NCBI RefSeq assembly: GCF_012584455.1
Contig: NZ_JABAEB010000012.1
Span: 107,001-171,000, forward strand
Direction: 5' to 3'
Origin: Shewanella oncorhynchi
GTDB lineage: Bacteria; Pseudomonadota; Gammaproteobacteria; Enterobacterales; Shewanellaceae
Length of the DNA: 64,000 nt
Shown: piece by piece, positions 8,451 through 17,997 of the stretch
Numbering within the stretch: position 1 is the stretch's first letter
How the letters are laid out: the number at the start of each line of letters is the position of its first letter
Notes under the pieces: model-generated
The model's input: the letters and a program-made list of their open reading frames with translations, nothing else
The model's database searches: none
Told to the model about the DNA's origin: nothing
Program-made: the position numbers and the translations under genes

Positions 8451-9236
8451 TTATTGCATGCTCACTGGGCCGTCGATTTTGTTAAATGTCACATCGCCAG
8501 AACCTGCCGCAAGAATCGTTAATCCCTTAGTGTTAAAGACATTAATATTGCCTGAGCCATCTGTGATGGTCACAGCACTTTGCACATTGGCGACCTCTAT
8601 GTTGCCCGAGCCGTCATTAATTGCGATATTGCCGCGAATATCGGTCACCTTGATGGCACCAGAGCCATCTTCAATGGTTAGGCTGCCGTTGATTTGGCTG
8701 ATTTCAATATCACCTGAGCCATCCTCTATGTTGATATTGTTACCACCGTTGATAGTGAGTTCACCCGAACCGTCTTTGACGTTCATGTCTGACGTCATCT
8801 TGCTGATCAAAATAGCCCCTGAGCTGTCAACAATATCCAGTGTAAAGTTCGCAGGGACTTGGAGTTTTAGGTCTATATAGGGCGAGTCATTGTTAGAATC
8901 TGTTTGCTCAAAGTTGGCCTTGAGCTTGGCTTTATTGGCTTTTTTCTCAAGGGTGAGAATGACTTTGCTGTCATCGTTGTCGTCCTTATTGCTATAGATG
9001 TCGGCGACGAGTTTAATTTGGCTGAGGCCTTCGACACCGATAATTTCCAAGCTGCCTGCGCCAGTTTCTGCAATCAGGCCTTGTAAGTCTTGGCTATCGA
9101 GTGTGAGTTCGCGTTGTTGGTGGTCTAAATCTGGCATGCCTGCTGCGTTCACATTAAGAATGCAGCCAGTGAGCGATACCCCAGCAGTAAAAAACACTAT
9201 AAAAGCGAGGGTGAATATAAATGGGCGTAGTGACAT
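8451..9236 (-). CDS. Putative lipoprotein with DGSG beta-repeats (DUF4097-like)
   Basis: I chose ATG at 9236 (AAGGAAG upstream) over a longer frame that opens at 9338. This gives 261 residues and puts a lipoprotein signal at the N-terminus, with LTGC and the lipidated Cys25. After a ~100-residue sheet-rich region come near-perfect 17-19-residue repeats, each opening with DGSG (DGSGDIEISQINGSLTIE, DGSGAIKVTDIRGNIAIN, DGSGNIEVANVQSAVTIT), six counting a final GSGD. This pattern is typical of DUF4097/GIN-type beta-solenoids. It should sit in the envelope; no enzymatic residue set is visible and the function is unknown. A clear terminator follows at 8286-8318. Confidence 0.8.
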   Translation of the reverse strand: MSLRPFIFTLAFIVFFTAGVSLTGCILNVNAAGMPDLDHQQRELTLDSQDLQGLIAETGAGSLEIIGVEGLSQIKLVADIYSNKDDNDDSKVILTLEKKANKAKLKANFEQTDSNNDSPYIDLKLQVPANFTLDIVDSSGAILISKMTSDMNVKDGSGELTINGGNNINIEDGSGDIEISQINGSLTIEDGSGAIKVTDIRGNIAINDGSGNIEVANVQSAVTITDGSGNINVFNTKGLTILAAGSGDVTFNKIDGPVSMQ

Positions 9237-9382
9237 GTTAGCTTCCTTGTTTATCTGGCACTCGATTTTTTGGGTGAGTGCTGAGTCGTCTTGCGATGTG
9301 TAAGACATTGCACAGCCCATGCCAATTTTAAGTTTCATTTATAATCAATTGGTTAAGCTGAAAAGTGTCCGAGACTCACTGT

Positions 9383-9396
9383 GCGGACATGTCCGC
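9383..9396. promoter_or_regulatory. Perfect 14-bp palindrome, candidate operator
   Basis: GCGGACATGTCCGC is perfectly palindromic. It lies in the divergent intergenic region, about 147 bases upstream of the DGSG lipoprotein start and about 110 bases upstream of the methyltransferase start. Its size and symmetry suit a dimeric regulator, but no regulator is known to me for this sequence. Confidence 0.35.
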
Positions 9397-9506
9397 TACA
9401 TGGGTGATTTACTCATAGATTAGTGAAATTGCTCATTTATTAAGTTAGTTTAAGCTCCGTAAGTCACGCGGAATCAAAAATACAAAAAACATAAGAAGGG
9501 ATGCAG

Positions 9507-10274
9507 ATGGATTATTTAACGACGAACAAGACGGCTTGGGATGCGCGCACTCGGGTACATTTAACTTCTGATTTTTATGATGTGGCGGGCTTTCTTAGTG
9601 GTAAGACTTCGCTGCGGGAAATTGAGCTAGGTGAACTCGAGGTTGCAGGTAAAAGTTTGCTGCATCTGCAATGTCATTTCGGCTTAGACACCTTGTCGTG
9701 GGCGCGAATGGGAGCCAGAGTCACAGGCGTCGATTTGTCAGAGGTGGCGATTGTTGAAGCGCAAAAGCTGGCAGAACGGACACAGTTGTCCGCCGAGTTT
9801 ATCTGTAGCGATGTTTACAGTGTGGCGAGCAAGGTTGAGCCTCACGATATTGTGTTTACGTCCTATGGTGCCATTGTGTGGCTGCCGGATTTAACCCTAT
9901 GGGCGCAGACGGTTGCCGACTGTTTAACACCCGGCGGACAGTTTTACATGGCCGAGTTCCATCCTGCGCAGCAGTTGTTCGATGGTTATAGCTATTTTAA
10001 TCGGGGTGAGCCAGACATAGAGCTGGAAGGCACATATACCGAAAATACCGGTGATGATCAGCAAACCTTAATGTGCTGGTCGCACAGTTTATCTGAAGTG
10101 ATTAATGCGTTATTGCAGGCGGGCTTAGTGTTGGAGTTTTTCCACGAGTTTGATTTCACCCCCTATAACTGCTTTGAAGGGCTCGAAGCGCAAGCCGATG
10201 GTCGTTATGTGTTAACACACCAGGGGCAGAAGGTGCCCTTGGTGTATAGCATCAGTGCGCGTAAGCCAGCGTAA
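9507..10274 (+). CDS. Class I SAM-dependent methyltransferase
   Basis: 255 residues from ATG at 9507. An ATG six bases earlier is possible, but AAGAAGG (9493-9499) is better spaced for the second. Motif I is LLHLQCHFGLDT with the acidic end of strand beta-2 in VTGVDLSEVAI, and motif II/III appears around DIVFTSYGAIVWLPDL. This is the Rossmann fold of the Methyltransf_11/25 type. The substrate is unknown; the many aromatic residues in the C-terminal half fit a small-molecule pocket. The gene stands alone between two minus-strand genes. Confidence 0.85.
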   Translation: MDYLTTNKTAWDARTRVHLTSDFYDVAGFLSGKTSLREIELGELEVAGKSLLHLQCHFGLDTLSWARMGARVTGVDLSEVAIVEAQKLAERTQLSAEFICSDVYSVASKVEPHDIVFTSYGAIVWLPDLTLWAQTVADCLTPGGQFYMAEFHPAQQLFDGYSYFNRGEPDIELEGTYTENTGDDQQTLMCWSHSLSEVINALLQAGLVLEFFHEFDFTPYNCFEGLEAQADGRYVLTHQGQKVPLVYSISARKPA

Positions 10275-10299
10275 TCACAGCCTTTTGTAATCGCGATGA

Positions 10300-12336
10300 T
10301 CAACGACTACGGTAAACCGGATACTTAAGGTATTGGTTATCGTAGTAAGGGCTACGTTCATAGAACCAGCGTAGGCGTGCCTCAGGATCGGCGGCAAACT
10401 CTGCATTGGCCAGTGCTTTGTCGAACTCAGCTTGTAGCTTAGGATCATCTTTTAGCATCTTGGCTGCCAGTGGCTCTACCGCATAATCTTCAATGTATTC
10501 AGTACGAGTGAAGATAGGATTGAAGAAACCCCATTGCAGTAAAGAATCTGGTGATTGCGGCTCAAGCAGTAAAATCGCCAGATCGCCTAGCGGTTGATCT
10601 GTACTGATTTTAATGGTGCCAGCGGGCAGAGTGGTGCTGATTTTGGTTAACTCTGACTCGGCTTTGACCGTTTGGCGGCCCTCAAAATCCTTAGTGTTAA
10701 ACACGGGATTGCTGAGGGTATATTGCTGCAATTTCAACTCGGTTGGCTTTTTGAGCGTGGTCATGCGAATGCCATGCACGTTAAGACGATCAATCACTTG
10801 AGTCCATTGAGCGGGAATATAGTAAGCACTCGGACGAGTAACCTTAATGTCGGGCACTGTTTCAGCCATCACAGGCAAGTTAGGGTAAAGCTTAGGTTCA
10901 CCTGTCCAGCGCACAACTTCAGCGCCACTGATGGGGCTCTTTTCAAGTTGATAATCTATGCCTTTAAAATCCCAGCCTTTTTCTAATGGTGCTAATTTCC
11001 AAGTAAGGGTGATTAGCGGTGAGGCGCGGTATTTATCTTCTTGAATTGCACTCTTAAGTTTCGTCGCCTGTTCACCCACGGTTTTGAGGGTTTGCGCTAA
11101 CATCACATAAGTGCCGAGCACCCTTTGCTTAAAGGGCTTTAGGCTGTGGTTTTCAACCAGAATGGTGGGCAAATGGCGAGCATCGCCATAACCGTTAGAG
11201 AAGCGCGGGCTTGGATTCCACAGCGACATGCCTTTGTTAATATCGGCGTTATCCACGGCAAAAATCAGTGCGCCGGGAATATGGCCTTGTTCCGTTAATG
11301 CGGCTTCAACCGCAGGTCTGTAGCTGTTTTCGAGCCAGCGGTAGCTCGCAGGGCTTAAGCCTTGGGCAAGGTTATAACCAAAGGTAACATCGTATTGATA
11401 GTCGATGCCGTCGGTAACATGCACGTCGATATACAGATCCGGTTGCCACACGTTAATGGCGCGCAGCATGTGCTGCATTTCTAAGCTGTCGGCCTTAGCA
11501 TAATCGCGGTTAAGGTTGAGATTATTAGCCGTAGTGCGCCAGCCCATATTCACAGGGCCACGTTGATTTACACGATTAAATTCGCCGCTGCGCTCATGAG
11601 CATCAACACTAAACATAGGCACAAACAAGAGGTTGGTTTTATCGAGCAGGGCACTTTTATCGCCTTGGATAATGTCACGTAGCAGCATCATGCCGGCATC
11701 CTTACCGTCGATTTCTCCCGCATGAATTCCCGCCTGCACTAGCACTGTCGGCTTAGTGTTTTGTTTGAGGCGTGCCGATTCATTAATGCCTTCACTGCTG
11801 GCGATATACATCCAAATATCGCGCCCTTGTGGGCTCTTACCTAAACTCACCTTTTGTAATTTATCTGTCTCGCCCGCGAGTTTGTCAAGCCAAGCGATAG
11901 TGGCATCGTAGCTTGGACTTTCAATACCGCCACTTTGCTCAAAGGGCGTCGCCCACTCGCTATCAACACTTAGCATGAGCGATTCGCTGGCGCCATGCCA
12001 AGTGATGCTTGGCGGTAAAATCGCATCGTTGACAAAGGTGTTGGCTCGTTTAGGAATGGGCGCTGGTTGTGCTTCTGGCGCTGCAACTGTGGTATCGGCC
12101 AGTACATTAGTCGCAGTTTCAGTTGCTTGGCTATTCGCTGCTGGACTTGCATCCTGTGACGTTGTGATTACTGGGGAGCCAACTGCCAATGTTTCTGTGG
12201 TAGAGGCTTGCGCCATAGTGGCTGCCGGAGTTGTTTGGGTTGTGGTTTTCGCATCATTGGCAAAAGCATTCCCAGGGTACAGATTGCCCGTAGAGAGACA
12301 GGCAATGGCGATAACGGAGAAAGAAAACAAGCGCAT
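10300..12336 (-). CDS. Secreted M14-family zinc carboxypeptidase
   Basis: 678 residues. A signal peptide (MRLFSFSVIAIACLSTGNLY, ending near AFA) is followed by a low-complexity Ala/Thr/Pro linker to about residue 95. The catalytic domain then carries the M14 zinc ligands His205 and Glu208 in IHAGEIDGKD, and His306 in YIDVHVTDG. The third stretch (NLNRDYAKADSLE) resembles the substrate-binding region of the family. The ~250-residue C-terminal portion has no named domain. It should act in the periplasm or outside on peptides. The gene has its own start with no close partner on the same strand. Confidence 0.87.
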   Translation of the reverse strand: MRLFSFSVIAIACLSTGNLYPGNAFANDAKTTTQTTPAATMAQASTTETLAVGSPVITTSQDASPAANSQATETATNVLADTTVAAPEAQPAPIPKRANTFVNDAILPPSITWHGASESLMLSVDSEWATPFEQSGGIESPSYDATIAWLDKLAGETDKLQKVSLGKSPQGRDIWMYIASSEGINESARLKQNTKPTVLVQAGIHAGEIDGKDAGMMLLRDIIQGDKSALLDKTNLLFVPMFSVDAHERSGEFNRVNQRGPVNMGWRTTANNLNLNRDYAKADSLEMQHMLRAINVWQPDLYIDVHVTDGIDYQYDVTFGYNLAQGLSPASYRWLENSYRPAVEAALTEQGHIPGALIFAVDNADINKGMSLWNPSPRFSNGYGDARHLPTILVENHSLKPFKQRVLGTYVMLAQTLKTVGEQATKLKSAIQEDKYRASPLITLTWKLAPLEKGWDFKGIDYQLEKSPISGAEVVRWTGEPKLYPNLPVMAETVPDIKVTRPSAYYIPAQWTQVIDRLNVHGIRMTTLKKPTELKLQQYTLSNPVFNTKDFEGRQTVKAESELTKISTTLPAGTIKISTDQPLGDLAILLLEPQSPDSLLQWGFFNPIFTRTEYIEDYAVEPLAAKMLKDDPKLQAEFDKALANAEFAADPEARLRWFYERSPYYDNQYLKYPVYRSR

Positions 12337-12469
12337 GAAAAGAGTCCATCTATCGAATTTTTATTAGGACGGTATCTTTTCATTAAAAGCCCCGTTAACG
12401 CAAGGGCGGCTAAGGGTTATCCGGCATTTCTGACATGGATTTAAGCACTAAGCGGAATGGTAAAATCGA

Positions 12470-13606
12470 CTAAGCCGTTTTGTTGGGCGTTATCTGAGAA
12501 GCTGGCCGCTTGTTATAGGCAATGTCGATAATGGCAATGTCTTTATAAAGTGCTTCGACGGCAATCGCGAGCTGATAAATCAGCCAGCTATAACCTGTGA
12601 GCGCAAATCCCTGCGGCACTTGGTCGTTTACGGCAGTCACTGGATCAGCAGTTGATGCTTGAGTGGCTGCAACTAGGGCAAGCTGGAGTCTGTGTTGTAA
12701 TTCTTGATCTAAGCATTCTGGCAGTGTCGGCAATTGTTGAGCTTTACCCGCTACAAATTCTGCAAGTTGTTGCAAATAGAAGGCAAGCTCAGAGGCAACC
12801 GCATTAATCTGCAGATAGGCGTCTTTGTCTTCTTCCTGCCAGCGGGTTAAGGGTAAGAGTTCAAGTAAGGTGATTAAGCGCACTTGTTTATTGGCTAACT
12901 GCGACAGTAGCACTTTGTGTTTTTTGAGGGTTTGACTTTCCCATTCCAAGGAGAAAAATAGTTTCTTTTGAGTGAGTACGGCTTTCATCGCAGCCTCCAG
13001 TCTAGCGCGAAAATCGAGCTCATGATTGGCGGGTGCCTTAAGATGCTCGGCTAATACTTCGGCCATATTGTCGATGGCATGGGCGAGTTGGGAGCGCCAA
13101 TCTTGTTTAGCTTTAATCGGAAAAATGAACAGTGAGACCAAAATAGCAATCACGCAGCCGGAGAGGATGTTGGCCGTGCGCCATAGTGCCTCAGAGGTGT
13201 CATGGTTGGCGTCGCCGACGACGATTATGATGGTAAATCCGGTCACTAAATAGGCATAGCTGTAACGTCCGGCCGAGATAAAACAAATCAAGCTAACGGC
13301 TAAGATCAGCAGGCTCATGATTAGCCAATAACTGTCCACAGTGGCAACTAACATCACCCCATAAGCTGAGCCTAAACAAGTGCCTATCGCCCTTTGTAGC
13401 GACTTTTCAATCGCGCCGCCTACTTGAGGTAAGCTCATCATAATGATCACTATCGTGACCATACTCCAAATAAAATGCGGTGGCGCCCAAATGGCATTAA
13501 TAGTGACAGCAACGAGTAAGGCTAGCCCGAGCTTTAGGGCGTGGATTGAGCGGAAATGGCGATAGATAAAGTCGGCAAAGGGTGTGGCTGGGGCAAATAC
13601 AGACAT
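12470..13606 (-). CDS. FUSC-family (aromatic acid exporter-like) membrane protein
   Basis: 378 residues. About six membrane helices occupy residues 20-170, including LKLGLALLVAVTINAIWAPP, IWSMVTIVIIMMSLPQVGG and SLQRAIGTCLGSAYGVMLVA. The last two segments match the FUSC/YccS-AaeB type membrane domain with its conserved RxxGTxxG core. The C-terminal half is a soluble helical region. Unlike full-length AaeB or YccS there is only one membrane half, so it may work as an oligomer. Function is inferred as small aromatic acid or drug export. Confidence 0.8.
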   Translation of the reverse strand: MSVFAPATPFADFIYRHFRSIHALKLGLALLVAVTINAIWAPPHFIWSMVTIVIIMMSLPQVGGAIEKSLQRAIGTCLGSAYGVMLVATVDSYWLIMSLLILAVSLICFISAGRYSYAYLVTGFTIIIVVGDANHDTSEALWRTANILSGCVIAILVSLFIFPIKAKQDWRSQLAHAIDNMAEVLAEHLKAPANHELDFRARLEAAMKAVLTQKKLFFSLEWESQTLKKHKVLLSQLANKQVRLITLLELLPLTRWQEEDKDAYLQINAVASELAFYLQQLAEFVAGKAQQLPTLPECLDQELQHRLQLALVAATQASTADPVTAVNDQVPQGFALTGYSWLIYQLAIAVEALYKDIAIIDIAYNKRPASQITPNKTA

Positions 13607-13831
13607 AGGGCAAAATTCCTTTGAGCTAACTTAGCGATGTTAATCTGGTGGCAGTATCGCAGAAAAACCGTGTCACTTGCGGCCATAGCGCCATAAAGAA
13701 ATGTAAATTGCGAAATCTAGCAAATTGAGCTTAGTGGATGGCGCGGGAGAGATCACATTAACACTCAGATTAAATAGGCTTAACTGATGCGTGTAGAGGC
13801 AGGCCATTATACCGTGCTGCAGATATAAAAA

Positions 13832-13862
13832 AGGCTTGAATAAGCGTTGCCTATTCAAGCCT
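13832..13862 (-). terminator. Terminator of the dicarboxylate/amino acid symporter gene
   Basis: An 11-bp perfect stem, AGGCTTGAATA with TATTCAAGCCT and a 9-base loop, is followed on the minus strand by a T-run. It lies just past the stop at 13881. The remainder of the 13607-13880 gap holds no gene I can support. Confidence 0.88.
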
Positions 13863-13880
13863 ATATTCAAAGTGTTTGAG

Positions 13881-15131
13881 TTAGCTTAAGCTGCGCTCAC
13901 TATCCGCTTTAACGTCAACTTCTGTATATTTATCCATAATCAAGGCACAAGCCGCATCGCCAGTGATATTGAGTGCGGTACGGATCATGTCAAAAACCCT
14001 GTCTAACGCAAACAGCAAAGGTAAACCATCGATAGGAATTCCCGCAGCTAACAGCACTGCCACTACTAAGAAGGATGGGCCCGGCACACCTGCTTGACCA
14101 ATTGCGCCTAAGGTTGAGGTGAAAATGATGGCCGCATAGGCTGTCATCGATAGATCAACGTTATACATTTGGGCGAAGAACATGGCCACTAAACCATAAT
14201 AAATCGCGTTGCCGCTCATATTAATGGTGGCGCCTAACGGCAGTACAAAAGCCGTTGTTGCCTTAGAGACTTTAAGATCTTCCTCGCAGGTTTCCATATT
14301 CACTGGCAGAGTCGCCATTGAAGAGGCGGTCGATAAGGCCATCACCTGCGGCTTCTTCATTGCCGAAATAAACTGGCGCGCCGACACTCTTGAGAAGAGT
14401 TGCACTACTAATGGGAAGAAGATAAAGCCGTAGATCAGAATCGCAGCCACAAATACGGCGAATAACTTAAACACGACTTCTAGTGCATCGAAACCGAAGG
14501 TGCCGACAGAATCGGCCATCAAACCAAATACACCGATAGGGGCAATGATCATCACGCAGTTGATCATCCACACAAAGGCATCAACGACTGTGTTGAGTGC
14601 GGCCAAAATAGGTTTAGCACCATCGCCTTTAACTTTAGTCAGTGCGATGCCGAAGAAGATACTAAAGACTAAAATTTGTAATATGTTACCGCCGTTCAGT
14701 GACTCGAACACATTGGTTGGGATCATGCCGATAAAGGTATCCATTACCCCGGGCAATGCGCCATGTTCCTTGGTTACTTCCATCAAGTCTGTGCTGCTGT
14801 GGGCGGTAAAATCAACGCCTGCACCCGGTTGGAACAGATTACCCATCAAGAGTGCAAGCACAACGGCAAAGCCCGACGTGACAATAAAAAAGCCGAAAGT
14901 GCCAATACCAATTTTACCCGCCGATGGGCTATCACCTAAGCTCGCCGCGCCGCTGATGATAGAAACCAATACCAGTGGTATCACTAGCATTTTGATTAAA
15001 TGGATGAAAATGGTTCCGAGTGGTGCAAACACACTTGCACTCTCGCCCATCATAAAACCCACCAGTGCGCCGATAATCATGGCAATAACCACTTGCACAC
15101 CAATGTTACCTAATAAACTCTTGCTCTTCAT
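13881..15131 (-). CDS. Dicarboxylate/amino acid:cation symporter (DAACS family)
   Basis: A sodium- or proton-coupled transporter of the GltP/GltT/DctA family in the inner membrane. I start it at 15131 (MKSKSLLGN, with GGGGAG 10 bases upstream) rather than at 15161, which has no ribosome site; this gives 416 residues, normal for the family. Signature sequences are the serine-rich hairpin motif in STASSMATLPVNM and NMSGNAIYYG, which replaces the usual NMDGT. The Asp-to-Ser/Gly variation in that second motif may alter cation or substrate binding, so glutamate transport should not be assumed. A terminator follows directly. Confidence 0.9.
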   Translation of the reverse strand: MKSKSLLGNIGVQVVIAMIIGALVGFMMGESASVFAPLGTIFIHLIKMLVIPLVLVSIISGAASLGDSPSAGKIGIGTFGFFIVTSGFAVVLALLMGNLFQPGAGVDFTAHSSTDLMEVTKEHGALPGVMDTFIGMIPTNVFESLNGGNILQILVFSIFFGIALTKVKGDGAKPILAALNTVVDAFVWMINCVMIIAPIGVFGLMADSVGTFGFDALEVVFKLFAVFVAAILIYGFIFFPLVVQLFSRVSARQFISAMKKPQVMALSTASSMATLPVNMETCEEDLKVSKATTAFVLPLGATINMSGNAIYYGLVAMFFAQMYNVDLSMTAYAAIIFTSTLGAIGQAGVPGPSFLVVAVLLAAGIPIDGLPLLFALDRVFDMIRTALNITGDAACALIMDKYTEVDVKADSERSLS

Positions 15132-15630
15132 TCTTGCGAAACTCCCCAGTTGCCGCAGCATTTTGTGTCATGCACAGACGATTTGAACCTAGACGACTCA
15201 AGCTTTAGTGATTAAGCCTTACTCTAGGCTAAAGGTTCACTCTATGTTAAAGGCAAATGCCCGACATTTTTGACCGAGTAAAGTACCACAATTGCATAGC
15301 AGGGGATTGTGAAACATCACTAACCTTGGTTTCAAAATAACCAAAGCCTAAATCATGTTAACGTTAAATGAGGAATGCTTAAATTTATGCGCTTAAAAAT
15401 GAATAAAGCTTATTTAATTATGGAATTTTAACTGCCGAATTGATGAATTGTGATTTTTACTTTGATGGGCGCAGATATCCTCTCGTATTCTTGGGGCGGC
15501 TTGAGTCGTTAGTTACCCATCTTTTACTTGTATGAATCATGAGAGTGGTTAATAGCTAAAAAACCTCCATGACCATTCAACTCTGTGACTCACTCAGTTT
15601 TCCCTATGACAACTCCATTTCGAGGACATT
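15132..15630. other. Intergenic region upstream of symporter gene and small unknown gene
   Basis: About 500 AT-rich bases between divergent genes. Both promoters must be here. I see GTTAACGTTAA-like stretches around 15357-15369 but no operator, RNA structure or ORF I would defend. Confidence 0.4.
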
Positions 15631-15987
15631 ATGAACATCACCTCATTTTTTGGCCCGCCCGAATCGTTACAGTGCTGGATAAGAAAGTGCGTCGAACAAC
15701 CTGGATTAAGTTATTGGCTGGTTTATCAAGATCTTGATGAAGGTGAATCCCTGCAACTGATCACTCCATTATTCCCGATAGTGAATGATATGAGAGACCT
15801 ATCGGATGACGAAATCGATGCCTTTGAGGATAGCTTAGGCCGGAGTGACTATGGTTATCTGCTAAACATGGATCAAATCGAGGATGTGATCGATAACCTG
15901 ATGCAGCAAAAAGCCCAGCCAAGTGAACAGGAACTGCTTGAAGCTATTATCTTTTACTATGAGCGAGATGCGTTTATAGATATTTAA
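15631..15987 (+). CDS. Small acidic hypothetical protein
   Basis: 118 residues, strongly acidic (DLSDDEIDAFEDSLGRSDYG) and Trp-containing (CWIRKCVEQPGLSYWLVYQD), without signal or membrane segment. CGAGGACATT before the ATG gives a usable ribosome site. It looks like a small single-domain cytoplasmic protein of the kind often found as an immunity or inhibitor protein, but I do not recognise it and the neighbours give no hint. Confidence 0.65.
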   Translation: MNITSFFGPPESLQCWIRKCVEQPGLSYWLVYQDLDEGESLQLITPLFPIVNDMRDLSDDEIDAFEDSLGRSDYGYLLNMDQIEDVIDNLMQQKAQPSEQELLEAIIFYYERDAFIDI

Positions 15988-16183
15988 GTGTTTATTTTTA
16001 TTTTGTTGTTTCTATATAAAATAAAATTACGTGTTGTTAGCGGTAAAATACCGACGGTTAACGTCGGCATTTGCGTTTAAGGCGAGGTAATAAGTTGTGC
16101 ATCATTTAGTGGTTATTGAGGTATTGAGCGCCTGTTTATTATGAATTCAATTTCGCAAGCACTCTAAATACCTCTTGAACGCC

Positions 16184-17743
16184 CTAAGGCATTGCGGGGA
16201 AGGAGAGCGAGCTGCCAATCCCTAGAGGCAAGCCTAAGGCCCAATATGCCAGTAAGAAACCGCTCCAAAGTAAAAGAAAACTGATTGAAAACGGTAACAT
16301 CAGTGCCACTAAGGTGCCGATGCCTGATTCCTTAACGTATTTTTGGCAAAACACCACAATTAACGGAAAGTAAGGCATCAGTGGGGTGATGATATTAGTG
16401 GATGAGTCGCCCACTCGGTAAGCGGCTTGAGTCAAATCCGGTGATACACCCAGCTCCATTAACATGGGCACCATAATGGCACCAATCAATGCCCATTTGG
16501 CTGAAGCGGAACCCACTAATAGATTGACGAACGCCGTGAGAAACACAATTCCCACCAAAGTCACACCCATAGGAAGGGCTAATTCCTTTAACGCCAACGC
16601 GCCTTTAATGGCCATTAACGCGCCTAAATTAGATTGACCAAAAGCATAAATAAACTGGGCGCAGAAGAAGGCCATCACGATGTAATAACCCATGCCGCTC
16701 ATGGATTTGCTCATGCCTTGAATAATGGCTCTGTGGTTGTTTGCTGTGCCAGCGGCATAGCCATACACTATGCCGGGCACGAGGAAGAACACAAAAATAA
16801 TCGCCACAATGGAGCGCATTAAGGGGGCTGAAGCACTGGTTAAGGCGCCGTCAGTAGCACGCCAAGCAGAATGTTCACCATAGGCGGTTAATACTAATCC
16901 TAATGCACACAACAACATGGCGGCCATGGCGAATTTGAGTCCGCGGCGCTCATGGGGTTGCAGTTCATCTAGGGTTGGGAGCGTGCTGGGATCGCCATTC
17001 ACCGCAGTGTTTTTTAGGCGCGGCTCGATAACTTTATCCGTTAAGAACCAGCCAACTAAGATAATTAAAATGGCAGAAGCCGAAGTAAAAAAGATGTTAT
17101 TCAGTGGGTTAATCGTTAATGTGGCGGCCGCGGGATCGGCCGATAATCTTGCCGCTGCCTGAGTTAAGCCCGCTAACATAGGATCAAGACTCGATGGCAC
17201 GCCAACGGTTGCAGAAAAACCGCCGGATACGCCAGCGAAAGCGGCGGCAATACCGGCTAAGGGATGACGACCCGCGGCATAGAAGATCACCGCGCCGAGT
17301 GGGATAACGAGTACATAACCCGCATCAACCGCGACATGGCTTAGAATACCCACGGCTATCAATACCGGAGTGAGTAACATCTTGGGGGTAATAGATAAAA
17401 TGGAGCGCAGCCCTGCATTAATAAAGCCAGTATGTTCAGCAACGCCTAGGCCCAGCATGGCCACAAGCACCACACCTAGCGGCGGGAAAGTGACAAAGGT
17501 CGTGACTATCGCCGAGGTAAAAGCGGTTAACGCACCACCATCAAGCATATTGACGACTTGAATCGGGTTGCCAGTACGAGGGTCGATTTCATCAAAACTG
17601 ACACCTGATAATCCCCAAGAGATCAACCAGACTAAGCCCAGAAACATCGCAAATAATACCGCCGGATCAGGCAGTTTATTGCCGACGACTTCGACGCCAT
17701 TGAGAAATCGCTGGAATCCAGTGACAGGTTTATGATTTTCCAT
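16184..17743 (-). CDS. AbgT-family transporter
   Basis: 519 residues with about 11-13 membrane segments. Family features include the N-terminal NGVEVVGNKLPDPAVLFAMF, SHVAVDAGYVLVIPLGAVIF, SATVGVPSSLDPMLAGL and the C-terminal re-entrant GDSSTNIITPLMPYFPLIV. AbgT (E. coli) imports p-aminobenzoyl-glutamate, while MtrF-type relatives export sulfonamides; which applies here cannot be read from sequence. The gene is monocistronic as far as can be seen, with about 250 bases separating it from pckA upstream. Confidence 0.9.
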   Translation of the reverse strand: MENHKPVTGFQRFLNGVEVVGNKLPDPAVLFAMFLGLVWLISWGLSGVSFDEIDPRTGNPIQVVNMLDGGALTAFTSAIVTTFVTFPPLGVVLVAMLGLGVAEHTGFINAGLRSILSITPKMLLTPVLIAVGILSHVAVDAGYVLVIPLGAVIFYAAGRHPLAGIAAAFAGVSGGFSATVGVPSSLDPMLAGLTQAAARLSADPAAATLTINPLNNIFFTSASAILIILVGWFLTDKVIEPRLKNTAVNGDPSTLPTLDELQPHERRGLKFAMAAMLLCALGLVLTAYGEHSAWRATDGALTSASAPLMRSIVAIIFVFFLVPGIVYGYAAGTANNHRAIIQGMSKSMSGMGYYIVMAFFCAQFIYAFGQSNLGALMAIKGALALKELALPMGVTLVGIVFLTAFVNLLVGSASAKWALIGAIMVPMLMELGVSPDLTQAAYRVGDSSTNIITPLMPYFPLIVVFCQKYVKESGIGTLVALMLPFSISFLLLWSGFLLAYWALGLPLGIGSSLSFPAMP

Positions 17744-17912
17744 TTGGGTGCCGCTTCCTAAAAAATGATGATTGTTATCGGTGATTATAAAAACGCAGCA
17801 TTAATTTAAGCTTGGTTTAACTAATCGATAAGAAATAAAATACATAAAAATCTATCGTAGTGGCTTTAGTGTGGGTGGATTTAATCATCACTAAATCAAT
17901 TTAGCCGCAAAT

Positions 17913-17949
17913 AAAAAGCGCGGGTTCATGACTGAACCCGCGCTTTTTT
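17913..17949 (-). terminator. Strong bidirectional-type terminator after pckA
   Basis: A long perfect stem, AAAAAGCGCGGGTTCA with TGAACCCGCGCTTTTT and a 4-base loop, has T-runs on both strands. It lies about 50 bases past the pckA stop. Confidence 0.92.
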
Positions 17950-17997
17950 ACTCAACAATGTGTTTGATTATATTATCCGAATAGATCCGCTACGCGC

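Noticed and set aside
8458..8880. 140-codon plus-strand ORF opposite the DGSG lipoprotein
   Set aside because: It mirrors the DGSG repeats (PEPS repeats in the antisense) and has no independent support.
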